The notes below the pieces were generated by a model. It had not been told where the DNA came from. It worked only from the letters and a program-made list of their open reading frames with translations, and did not search any database. Made by a program: the position numbers and the translations under genes. Shown piece after piece: positions 1-7,302 of a stretch of 25,052 bases of DNA (the stretch's first letter is position 1; each line of letters begins with the position of its first letter). Origin of the DNA: Vicinamibacteria bacterium (GTDB lineage Bacteria; Acidobacteriota; Vicinamibacteria; Vicinamibacterales; UBA2999); contig JAICQE010000043.1 in assembly GCA_025938035.1 (NCBI GenBank), forward strand, positions 1 through 25,052, read 5' to 3'.

Positions 1-98
1 CGCTCGAGGACCAGCACTTTGGCACCCGAAGTGGCCAGCCGGTACGCGCACACGGCGCCGCCAAACCCGCTGCCAACGATGACGATGTCGTAATCCAT
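1..98 (-). CDS. GMC / cholesterol-oxidase-type FAD-dependent oxidoreductase (N-terminus only)
   Basis: Only the first 32 residues are inside the window; the gene continues past the left edge. They start [14 protein letters not shown], a beta strand followed by the GxGxxG dinucleotide-binding loop, then an alpha helix and a second strand ending VLVLE. This is the classic FAD-binding Rossmann start of GMC-type flavoproteins. The form [14 protein letters not shown] resembles cholesterol-oxidase-like members that oxidise sterols or other alcohols. A Shine-Dalgarno-like AGAGG lies about 7 bases before the ATG. The gene follows the patatin gene by 60 bases on the same strand and is probably the last visible member of the lipid operon. 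Because only the nucleotide-binding loop is visible, another FAD-dependent oxidoreductase is possible. Confidence 0.75.
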   Translation of the reverse strand, partial: MDYDIVIVGSGFGGAVCAYRLATSGAKVLVLE

Positions 99-116
99 CA
101 CCCGACCTCTACACGC

Positions 117-164
117 TGCTGACCAAGACTGCTGACTAGATGCTGACTAGACTGCCGACTAGAC
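117..164. repeat. Degenerate 11-13 bp tandem repeat between patatin and GMC genes
   Basis: Four consecutive units of the type TGCTGACTAGAC (117-129, 130-140, 141-152, 153-164) differ by one to three bases and in length by one or two. The last unit covers the stop codon of the patatin gene, so the array contributes TAG codons just after the gene end. It fills most of the 60-base gap before the next gene. No function is evident; it may be a slippage product. Confidence 0.7.
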
Positions 165-1661
165 CGTACGTGGACCGTAGACATCCCACAGCTTGCCCAT
201 GAACAGCAGACCGAACCGCGCGAGGATGGCTGCCTGCGTCGTGAGCGGGCCGCCTTCAGTCCGAAACGTGGTCATCTGCGCCATGAAATCGAGCGGCTCG
301 ATGCGAATCACGCCGGCGCCGCGGACGACCGCGTCGGCCTCATCGGCCTCTTCCACCTGCCCCTCGAACAGGGTCACGTACAAGGTGGTCGTGTCGTGCC
401 ACAGATCAATCCCCTCGTCGTCGTTGACGTTCTTGACCCCGACCAACGTGACGGGCTGTCCATCGTCATCGTTGAGAAAGATCCGGTAGCGCATCTGCTT
501 GCGCCGTGGGTCCTGATCGTGGACGAGCAGGTTGAAGACACCCTGCCGAACAGGGCGTTCGCCGCCAACCAGGGGAGAGGTGACGATGCCCTCGATGTCG
601 GCGCGATGCATCGGATCTGTGATGAAGGCATCGGCGTCGCGCATCTGAATGGTGAGCCGTACCGTCAACGGCGTCCGCGCATTCTTGCCCTTTTCGTATC
701 CTGTCTGCGGATCCGTTTCACCGGAACCGGCGTATCCCTTCATTTGCTCGGTGAAGCGGAGTGAGGTCGTCGACGGTGGGGTCGGCGGCGGCACTGGCGC
801 CCCCGTATTTGGCAGCGGTATCTGGTTCGCGGCACACCAGGCGCGCGCCGTCTGAACGCCCAGATTCACCGCCTCCGCCATGCGGTCTCGCGAGAGATTG
901 ATCAGGTAATGGAGCGGCACCTCCGCCTGCAGCAGGCGCAGTTGAATCGCGCGGCCAAATTCACCGTCCTGCCCGGATGCGATCAGGCGGTTGTTCTCTT
1001 CGATGCGGTTCCAGATGCCGAAGAAGTTCGTGTCCGCGGTCGTCTCGATGATGTGAAAGTACTGGTTCACGAATCCATCGCGCCACTCGTCGCGGGTGCT
1101 GACCGTCCAGATCGCCCAGATCTCATCGGCTCCGCGGCGGATCGCTTCCTCGACGTTCGCATCGGATATATAGACCGCGTCGATGTACGTGTCCCCGGCG
1201 ATTTCGACGGGAGGGAACCACATCGGCAGCGACACCGAGGCAATGAGATGGTCCTCGGTCATACGGTCGTTGGTCACCACCTCGAGCTGCTTCTTGGAAA
1301 AATTGAAGACGTTGAACGTGCCGAGCCGGCCCTGGCGCACGCGGGCCCAGTCGATCTTCCAGAACGACAGGACGCGCTGCCGGAAACGGTCGTAGGTGAA
1401 CACCGAGCGCGCGTGCATGAACTTCCACAGCTGCGGCCAGTTCAGATTGACCGGCAGGAACGGATCGAGCGTTCGCCAGTTGTCCGCGATTTTCCGGCCG
1501 CTCATGCCCTGGCAGTACATCAACAGATTGAAGCAGCCGCCGCTGGCGCCGTCGGCATGATCGAATTGCAGGCCGGCCTCATCCAGCCACACCTGGAGAA
1601 CACCAGCCTGGAAGGCCACCTTGAGCCCTCCACCCGCGAGAATCAGTGAGCGTTTCGGCAT
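159..1661 (-). CDS. Patatin-like phospholipase with C-terminal accessory domain
   Basis: The 500-residue protein begins with the patatin oxyanion loop GGGLKVAFQAG (residues 10-20). The nucleophile elbow GASGG follows at 38-42, with Ser40 the catalytic serine. The dyad aspartate is most likely Asp161 in YIDAVYISDANVEEA, an unusual form of the family's DG[GA] motif. Patatins hydrolyse acyl chains from phospholipids or other lipids. Residues about 300-500 form a separate domain (FTEQMKGY, FNLLVHDQDP, LWHDTTTLY, ending GKLWDVYGP). I remember this domain from multidomain cholesterol-oxidase/GMC proteins, and a GMC gene lies immediately downstream. There is no signal peptide, so the protein is probably cytoplasmic. 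The ATG is preceded by AGGGGG that includes the upstream gene's stop codon, with a 6-base gap, so the two genes are translationally coupled. Confidence 0.85.
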   Translation of the reverse strand: MPKRSLILAGGGLKVAFQAGVLQVWLDEAGLQFDHADGASGGCFNLLMYCQGMSGRKIADNWRTLDPFLPVNLNWPQLWKFMHARSVFTYDRFRQRVLSFWKIDWARVRQGRLGTFNVFNFSKKQLEVVTNDRMTEDHLIASVSLPMWFPPVEIAGDTYIDAVYISDANVEEAIRRGADEIWAIWTVSTRDEWRDGFVNQYFHIIETTADTNFFGIWNRIEENNRLIASGQDGEFGRAIQLRLLQAEVPLHYLINLSRDRMAEAVNLGVQTARAWCAANQIPLPNTGAPVPPPTPPSTTSLRFTEQMKGYAGSGETDPQTGYEKGKNARTPLTVRLTIQMRDADAFITDPMHRADIEGIVTSPLVGGERPVRQGVFNLLVHDQDPRRKQMRYRIFLNDDDGQPVTLVGVKNVNDDEGIDLWHDTTTLYVTLFEGQVEEADEADAVVRGAGVIRIEPLDFMAQMTTFRTEGGPLTTQAAILARFGLLFMGKLWDVYGPRTV

Positions 1662-1667
1662 AACCCC

Positions 1668-2483
1668 CTACTCGCTTTCCTTCCTGGTACTGCCCGCACG
1701 TTCGACGACAGCGGCGGCGGGCTGACGAATGACGCATTCGCCCCATGGGACGATCGAAACAGGGTCTTCACCGCCGCCGGCCGAGCGACGGTCCACGCGT
1801 TGCCCATCGATGCGGATGTCTGACGTTCGCGCGTAATACTCGTGCCACCAGACCGCGGATTGCCACACGGCTTCCGGACAGCTCGCACCGGACGCGATAC
1901 CGGGCGTCAATTCGATGCCGCTCATGCCAAATGCGGTCTCGGTCAGCGCTGCGCCAGGAATGCCGACGCTCTGGACCAGCGGGTTCGGTGCGGCGGCGGC
2001 GCCCCAGACAAATCCGAGCCATTGCACCAGCAGGTGCGGCAGATCGATGGCGCTGCGCTGGTGGCTCAGGCGGCGCACGTTCTTCGCGATCACCTCGCCG
2101 TGGCGGGCAAAGTTCACCACCGCGATGTTGGGATACCTCCGCGGATCGTCGTACGCGGAAAGCGGACACTCGTGGATCGCGTTGTGCGATGGGACGTCGG
2201 TTGGCGCCAGCTGTTCGTCGAGCGGTACCGTGAGCACGCGGTCGCGCGCGCTCATGACGCCGGCGATCGACCAGAAGCTCGGAAGCAGGTCGTGACGCAG
2301 ATGCGATTGGGCGACGCGAAGGCGAAAGTCGAGAATGCTGGCGCCACCGACGAGCAGTACCGTTCCCGGCCCCACCATGCCCTTCCGGCGGGTGGCGACC
2401 CACGCCTTGTTCGCGCCCTTCGCGCGAACCTCCCGCAGCTTCGAATTCCGCTGCGATGCCCCTGAGATGCGAGACGAAATCAT
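1668..2483 (-). CDS. Conserved-looking hypothetical protein in lipid operon
   Basis: I do not recognise this 271-residue protein. The reading frame stays open far upstream, but that part is antisense-frame shadow of the metallophosphatase gene. The start chosen is the ATG at 2483, whose A is also the last base of the upstream TAA (TAATG), a typical coupled junction. The N-terminus is basic (SQRNSKLREVRAKGANKAW) and is followed by a hydrophobic stretch GPGTVLLVGGASILDF at about 38-53. Later parts are hydrophobic and rich in Trp and Ala (LLVQWLGFVWGAAAAPN). There is no signal peptide and no catalytic motif I can name. Its place between metallophosphatase and patatin argues for a shared pathway or complex. 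The end is 6 bases before the patatin start. Confidence 0.75.
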   Translation of the reverse strand: MISSRISGASQRNSKLREVRAKGANKAWVATRRKGMVGPGTVLLVGGASILDFRLRVAQSHLRHDLLPSFWSIAGVMSARDRVLTVPLDEQLAPTDVPSHNAIHECPLSAYDDPRRYPNIAVVNFARHGEVIAKNVRRLSHQRSAIDLPHLLVQWLGFVWGAAAAPNPLVQSVGIPGAALTETAFGMSGIELTPGIASGASCPEAVWQSAVWWHEYYARTSDIRIDGQRVDRRSAGGGEDPVSIVPWGECVIRQPAAAVVERAGSTRKESE

Positions 2484-3850
2484 TACGCTACCCTCTTGAA
2501 AAACCGGTCGGCGACAACCTCGCCGCGGCTGATGGCATCGACAGGCTCCGTCTCCCACGTCCGCACGCGGAGGCGCAGACCGCCGCCGTGGTCGCTGCAT
2601 TCCAGGGTCACGAAATGATTCGCGAACCGCTGCCACTTCGCGACGTGCGTCACACTGAGGCGCGCCAGTCCCGGCATCGCCTCGGCCGGAAAGAAGCCGG
2701 GGGCCGGGTGCCACTTGCCCCCGGCGGAACGATCGACCAGCGCCATCGGCGAGGAAATGATTTCCGCAAGCTCTCCGCCCGACGGCAACGTCGCGACCGC
2801 GATACGCCCGTAGTGCACGTCGCCGGTGAGAATCACCACCGACTGCCGGCTCGAAAGCAGAAGCCTGCACAGAGCTTCGTACTGCTTGAAATCGGGGAGG
2901 TTCCAATCGGCGAACCGGCCCATGAATCCGGCCCGCGTCGCGAACACCGGCTGCCCGAGGACGAGCACGCCCGGCATCACCAGCGACTTCAGCCACGCCT
3001 CGAGCGCCGTAAAGTCGGCATCGGTGACGAACCCCGATCGATCGGGACGACGGTTGACGCGCGTGTCGAGGATCGCGACCTGAAGATTGCCGACGCGGAA
3101 CTGCGACAAGCTGCGCTCGGACTGGAATGCGCGGAACAGATCGGTCGCACGGGTCCACCATGCGTGGCGGCCGCCCTCGGTCCAGGTATTGACGGCGAAG
3201 CTGCTGGGAAAGGGACCGTTGTTCCAGAATTCGTGGTCGTCGGCGCAGAAGTAGTTCGCGCCGGTTCGCAGGAGCAGCTTGAATCCCTGTTGATCGCCTG
3301 CCTGGTCCCACGTCTGCAGATAGTGGTCGAGGAATCCGCCAGCCAGACCTTTGTCGGAGTGCGGGCGCACGAATCGAAACCATGGGCTGTCGAGGTACAC
3401 CTGATCGCCCATCAGGATCTTCACGTCGGGGCGTGCACCGTCCGGGAGCTGAGCGAACGTCCGGCCAACGCGTCCGCTCGCATCCTGCAGGCGGCAGAAG
3501 CAGGACCCGATCAGCATCGTGAACGGGCGCTCGGTTGCCAGGGGGAGCGCCTGCGGCAGCGTCGTCACCTCGCAGCTCGCCACCTCACGGCCGTCCACTT
3601 TCAGCGCCATGGTGTAGCGGGTACGAGGCTCGAGCGCAGGTACCGTGATCCGCTGGTAATCGATGAACGCTCCCGGATCCCCCGGTACGTTCCACGACTG
3701 CCATTGCCCGAGCGGCACACGAGCACCGCTATGGCGGTGCTCGAGCCAGACGCGAGACGGATCCGCGGGCCCCTTCACCGTCCGTCCGACCCACACGCGC
3801 GCCGACCTCACGTCGGCGTCTGCCGGAATGGCCAGGTATTCAGACGGCAA
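2483..3850 (-). CDS. PhoD-like metallophosphatase / phosphodiesterase
   Basis: The 455-residue protein has the PhoD layout. An Ig/fibronectin-like N-terminal domain (about residues 8-100) contains a PhoD-type opening (ARVWV). The metallophosphatase core carries GSC (115-117), MGDQVYLD (147-154), DDHEFWNN (204-211) and LTGDVHYGRI (341-350), which supply the metal-binding Asp, Asn and His residues. PhoD enzymes cleave phosphomonoesters or phosphodiesters, often of teichoic acids or phospholipids, using Fe/Ca or similar metals. Most are exported by the Tat route. This one has no signal peptide and starts directly at the N-terminal domain, suggesting an intracellular role. The start is TTG at 3850, overlapping the end of the upstream gene by 11 bases; no better start lies nearby. 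The stop overlaps the next gene's ATG by one base. Confidence 0.88.
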   Translation of the reverse strand: MPSEYLAIPADADVRSARVWVGRTVKGPADPSRVWLEHRHSGARVPLGQWQSWNVPGDPGAFIDYQRITVPALEPRTRYTMALKVDGREVASCEVTTLPQALPLATERPFTMLIGSCFCRLQDASGRVGRTFAQLPDGARPDVKILMGDQVYLDSPWFRFVRPHSDKGLAGGFLDHYLQTWDQAGDQQGFKLLLRTGANYFCADDHEFWNNGPFPSSFAVNTWTEGGRHAWWTRATDLFRAFQSERSLSQFRVGNLQVAILDTRVNRRPDRSGFVTDADFTALEAWLKSLVMPGVLVLGQPVFATRAGFMGRFADWNLPDFKQYEALCRLLLSSRQSVVILTGDVHYGRIAVATLPSGGELAEIISSPMALVDRSAGGKWHPAPGFFPAEAMPGLARLSVTHVAKWQRFANHFVTLECSDHGGGLRLRVRTWETEPVDAISRGEVVADRFFKRVA

Positions 3851-4706
3851 GGACGTACCCGGGATCGATGTGCTGGTGGTGCACGAGGATCTGGTGGATG
3901 TCGTAGGGATGGGTCGGGCGATTGGTCAGCGTGTTGCGAATGACCTGAAACGCGTGAGCCAGCCCTGCGGCATCGTCGATGTCGATGTCCGCACACCAGT
4001 CATTGCCATTGGCAAAGAACGTCAGCTGCAGGTTTCCGTAGTGATCGGCCGTTTTGTAGCTCCCGGCGGGAGCGAATCCGTCCGGCGGGTGATGAAGCGA
4101 CCCGCTGACCTCGGCAAAGAGGCCGGACGCGACGGCATTTTTCGTCTCCTCGCGCAGTTCCTGCGGCACCGAGGCGAAGAACCGATCGCGTCGCAGCTCG
4201 ATCAGTTTCGACACATACGACAGCACACTGCGCCCCGACGCGAATGTCGTGGCGGTGGTCTTCGCGAAGATGTTCAGCAGCCCGGCGCAGCGCAGCTCGT
4301 CGAACGCCGCATACAGCGTTTCACCGGACTTCTGCTCGAAGAACTTCACCGCGTCGCTGGCGTCGAGAACTTTTCGCGCGTCCGTTGACAGGTTCGCATA
4401 GGCCGGCGGCTGCATTTTCTTCACCTTGCCGGGATCGACGGCAAAGGTGACGTCGAGCGGAGTCACCCCCGTCGACTTGATCGACACGAACTGCGCCATC
4501 GGCAGGTACGAAGGCGGATCGATCCTGAGGCTATAGACGCCATCGGGCTGGACCGCCAGGTCGGCGATCGTCGCCCTCCCGCTCTTGATCCGCGCGCGGA
4601 GCTCGGTACCTCGGCTGGCATGCCGCAGGCTCACCGTGATGTCCTCTTTCAGTGGTGAGCCATGGACGTCGGTGAGATTCAGCTTGAGTTTCCCGGCGTT
4701 GGACAT
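3840..4706 (-). CDS. Hypothetical protein with N-terminal beta-sandwich-like region
   Basis: The 288-residue protein is not recognised. Residues 1-95 alternate short strands (KLKLNLTDV, DITVSLRHA, RATIADL, GVYSLRIDP) in the manner of a carboxypeptidase-regulatory-like or transthyretin-like beta sandwich. Residues about 105-200 look helical. The C-terminal part (NLQLTFFANGNDWCADIDIDD, then HAFQVIRNTLTNRPTHPYDIHQILVHHQHIDPGY) is a compact acidic and histidine-rich segment that could bind metal. There is no signal peptide. The ATG has AAGAGG 8 bases upstream and follows a 154-base gap, so this is the likely first gene of the lipid operon. It overlaps the metallophosphatase start by 11 bases. The function is unknown; an adaptor or regulator of the lipid-active enzymes is only a guess. 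Confidence 0.75.
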   Translation of the reverse strand: MSNAGKLKLNLTDVHGSPLKEDITVSLRHASRGTELRARIKSGRATIADLAVQPDGVYSLRIDPPSYLPMAQFVSIKSTGVTPLDVTFAVDPGKVKKMQPPAYANLSTDARKVLDASDAVKFFEQKSGETLYAAFDELRCAGLLNIFAKTTATTFASGRSVLSYVSKLIELRRDRFFASVPQELREETKNAVASGLFAEVSGSLHHPPDGFAPAGSYKTADHYGNLQLTFFANGNDWCADIDIDDAAGLAHAFQVIRNTLTNRPTHPYDIHQILVHHQHIDPGYVLAV

Positions 4707-4779
4707 GAACGAACCTCTTCAGGAGCGTGCGAGGCACGGTGACAGCCGCAATCGGTTTTCTGGGGAAATGGCGAGGCGC

Positions 4780-4809
4780 ACTCTAGCGTGATCCGATAAT
4801 GGACGGCAA
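4780..4809 (-). promoter_or_regulatory. Possible sigma70-type promoter for the lipid operon
   Basis: In the gap before the gene starting at 4706, the minus strand reads TTGCCG (4809-4804), an 18-base spacer, then TAGAGT (4785-4780). Each box is 4 of 6 bases from the consensus, with acceptable spacing. A transcript would begin about 65-70 bases before the start codon. The evidence is pattern only, but this is the one gap between the SIR2/ATPase operon and the lipid operon. Confidence 0.35.
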
Positions 4810-4860
4810 GCGGCAATTCCTCCGGCTCCGGCTCCACGCAATCGCGGACGTTTCTGTCAG

Positions 4861-7302
4861 CTAAAGTGCGCTCGTGTCGCTTGCGGGCTCCTGTGGTCGC
4901 GCTTTGACATCAATGAGGTGTTTGATCGGCTGCACGACGAGCACGTCACCGGCCGTGCCGACCGCCTCGATGGTGATCTCCGACGAAGAGGCGCTCGGCG
5001 TGAGCCACGGCAGCTGGTACTTTGCAGCCGGCACTTCGGCGCCGAAGCGTTCGAGATCGCCGGAGCCGTGAAACAGCAGAAGTACTTCCTCACGCCGCCC
5101 CATCCGGGCCCATAAGCGGATGAGTTTGGCCAGTCCACGGGCGAGAGCGGTAGCCGTCAACTCGTCCATGTTCTGCAGCGGGTCGTCCATCAGCAGCACG
5201 TTGAGCGGCTTGTGGATGCGGGTCGCGCACAGGAGGAACAGCGCGACCGTGAACAGATTGAGCTCCGCGGTGTTCAGATGCAGTTCGGCGCGCACGGGAC
5301 GCTCGTGCTCGCCAAGCTCGATGTTGACGCCCACCTTTCCGTCCTTGACCGTCGAAGGCAGGCGGATGTCGCTATATGCCCATCGCGCCGGCGTGAAGAG
5401 CGCCATCATCTCGTTGATCGCCGCAATCAGCGACCCGTCGTACTCGCCGCTGTGGCCTGGCTGCGGGCGCAGCTTGTCGACGAACTGCGTCGAGACCTTC
5501 TTCGCCGCTTCCAACAGCGCGCGCTGCGCGTTGGCGGCTCCGTCGTAATCCGGACATTCGCCCGGCAGCGGCCATCGCGGCGGGTCCTGGCCACCCTGGA
5601 CGGTCTTACACGCGTTCAGCGCCGCATCAACCTGCTGGATCGCGAGGTCCGCCCACTTGTCGCCACCAATGGGTAGCGTGCCGTAGGCACCCACCTGACC
5701 CGAACCGATCACCCGCGCCACGGCGTCGCCGAACGGCCCTTCGGCCCTGAATACGTCCGTGCTGTAGAGCCACAGTCCAATTGCATTGAGCGTCTGGACC
5801 TGTGTCGGAGTGACGTGCTCGGCGCTCGTGGAGCCCGATGATGGCGGTGCGGGCGCGGTGAGCGGTTCGAGCGTCTGCTGCAGCTTGGCGACGGAGTCCG
5901 CCAATGCCTTCTCATAGCCGTCAAAAGCCGTCGCGTCGCGATCCGCATCCAGCGCGCTGACGGCCTGCGTGACGGTTCGATCGTCGGACTGCCACCCAGT
6001 GGCACGCGCGGACTTCACCGTCGCGCGGACCGCCCGCTCACGCCTGACGAGGTCCAGTGCGGCGGTCTGCTCGAGCCAGCGATTGAGCAGCACCGGGAAT
6101 TCTTCGTGGGCGCGGCCGGCGGTAGTAGGCGCCGCGCGCCACCCGGCAAGACTGGCGAGCGCCTGTTTGCCGCCCTCCAGTGTTTTCATCACCTGCTCCA
6201 GCTTCGGCGCATGTGGCTGCCATGCGTCGGAGGCGGCACCGTACTCCGTGAGACTCTCGCGCGCCTCGATGAAAAACGTCTCGAGGTAATGGCGGGCGCG
6301 CTCGTGTGGAAACTGGCCAACGAGCCGATCCATCAGCGGCTGATCGAGCCGGAACGAGCTGGCCGGCAGTTCCTTGGCCAATGCGTCGCTGATCCCGGTC
6401 TCGATGACCTGCCGGCTCGAATCCAGGACGCGGACGCCGCCATCGACGGTCCACCCGAGCACGATCGCAGCTGGATCCTTGCTGCCGCGGTTCTTGATCA
6501 CGCCGTCATACTTTGTCTCGCTCGCGCGTGTCAGCCGCTCGACGCTGCCTGTGGTGACCAGCTCGAGCGCTTCGACAATGGACGACTTCCCGCTGCCGTT
6601 CGGTCCGTGCACGAGATGCACGCGCGTTGGCGACAGCTTGAGATGGCGATCCCCGGGCAGCCGATAGTTGGACAGGCGGATCTCGCGAAGACTCCGGCCG
6701 TTCCCCGGCGTCACGGCGGGCTGCGCATGCGGCGAACCGAACCATTCCCTCGTTGCCTTCAGCAGCCACGGAAACGCGCGCCGCAGACTGCCCTCCTTGA
6801 ACGCGCCCCCTGAATAGCACAGCACGCCGATGCCGACGTGGAAGAGCGAATCGGAATCACGCAGGGCGCTCCGCAGTTCTTCACCGATGGTGACAAGCGC
6901 ATCGCGCTCCGACGGCGTTTCGTCGCCTGTGAGCAACACCAGCTCGACTGTCAGCGCGGCGTGACCGCGAAGACGCGGGTCCCTGAGGAGCAGATGCCGT
7001 GCGTAGGTCGCACGATCGATCGAATCGCGGACGGCTTTGCGAGTCTTCTTCTCGTCATCGTCCGGAGCGGGCAGGACCACGTCCACGATGCCGAGCGAAC
7101 CACACGCCGGGTCGAAAATCAGGAATGCCGGCTTCAGATCGAAATGGTGAGCGATGCGGACGTCCGGCCGCGGGAGATACCGTGCGCCGCCCTCGACGTC
7201 GCGAAACTCGCGGATGTTGGCGGCGCGATCGATGCCGAGCACCGGACGCAGCACCTTCTCCAGCGCGGTGATGAGTACGTCCGCCCGCTGAGCCGCGCTC
7301 AT
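4861..7302 (-). CDS. SMC/RecF-like ABC ATPase with novel N-terminal extension (candidate defence protein)
   Basis: The 813-residue protein has a complete split ABC-type ATPase: Walker A GPNGSGKSS (233-241, Lys239), an ABC-signature-like HLNTAELNLFTVALFLL (675-691), Walker B LNVLLMDDPLQNMDE (700-714, Asp706/Asp707), and a switch histidine in LLLFHGS (His745). This order is typical of SMC, Rad50, RecF and Lamassu LmuB proteins. The signature reads NTAE rather than SGGE. The roughly 430 residues between Walker A and signature show little classical heptad coiled coil and no CxxC zinc hook. Residues 1-195, before the ATPase, form an extra domain I do not recognise (FLIFDPACGSLGIVDVV, then LTVELVLLTGDE, then HVGIGVLCYSGG). 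The ATG overlaps the SIR2 stop as ATGA, so the partners are co-translated. The likely role is ATP-dependent sensing of foreign DNA or replication structures that activates the SIR2 partner; this is inferred from related systems. Confidence 0.88.
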   Translation of the reverse strand: MSAAQRADVLITALEKVLRPVLGIDRAANIREFRDVEGGARYLPRPDVRIAHHFDLKPAFLIFDPACGSLGIVDVVLPAPDDDEKKTRKAVRDSIDRATYARHLLLRDPRLRGHAALTVELVLLTGDETPSERDALVTIGEELRSALRDSDSLFHVGIGVLCYSGGAFKEGSLRRAFPWLLKATREWFGSPHAQPAVTPGNGRSLREIRLSNYRLPGDRHLKLSPTRVHLVHGPNGSGKSSIVEALELVTTGSVERLTRASETKYDGVIKNRGSKDPAAIVLGWTVDGGVRVLDSSRQVIETGISDALAKELPASSFRLDQPLMDRLVGQFPHERARHYLETFFIEARESLTEYGAASDAWQPHAPKLEQVMKTLEGGKQALASLAGWRAAPTTAGRAHEEFPVLLNRWLEQTAALDLVRRERAVRATVKSARATGWQSDDRTVTQAVSALDADRDATAFDGYEKALADSVAKLQQTLEPLTAPAPPSSGSTSAEHVTPTQVQTLNAIGLWLYSTDVFRAEGPFGDAVARVIGSGQVGAYGTLPIGGDKWADLAIQQVDAALNACKTVQGGQDPPRWPLPGECPDYDGAANAQRALLEAAKKVSTQFVDKLRPQPGHSGEYDGSLIAAINEMMALFTPARWAYSDIRLPSTVKDGKVGVNIELGEHERPVRAELHLNTAELNLFTVALFLLCATRIHKPLNVLLMDDPLQNMDELTATALARGLAKLIRLWARMGRREEVLLLFHGSGDLERFGAEVPAAKYQLPWLTPSASSSEITIEAVGTAGDVLVVQPIKHLIDVKARPQEPASDTSAL

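Noticed and set aside
2484..3383. Upstream extension of the 271-residue hypothetical gene to 571 residues
   Set aside because: The added part overlaps the whole metallophosphatase core in another frame and is Arg/Pro-rich. The TAATG junction at 2483 gives a natural start.
2456..3943. 495-codon plus-strand open frame opposite the metallophosphatase
   Set aside because: The minus-strand gene has all PhoD motifs. The plus-strand product is low-complexity and Arg/His/Glu-rich, as expected for the antisense of a GC-rich gene.
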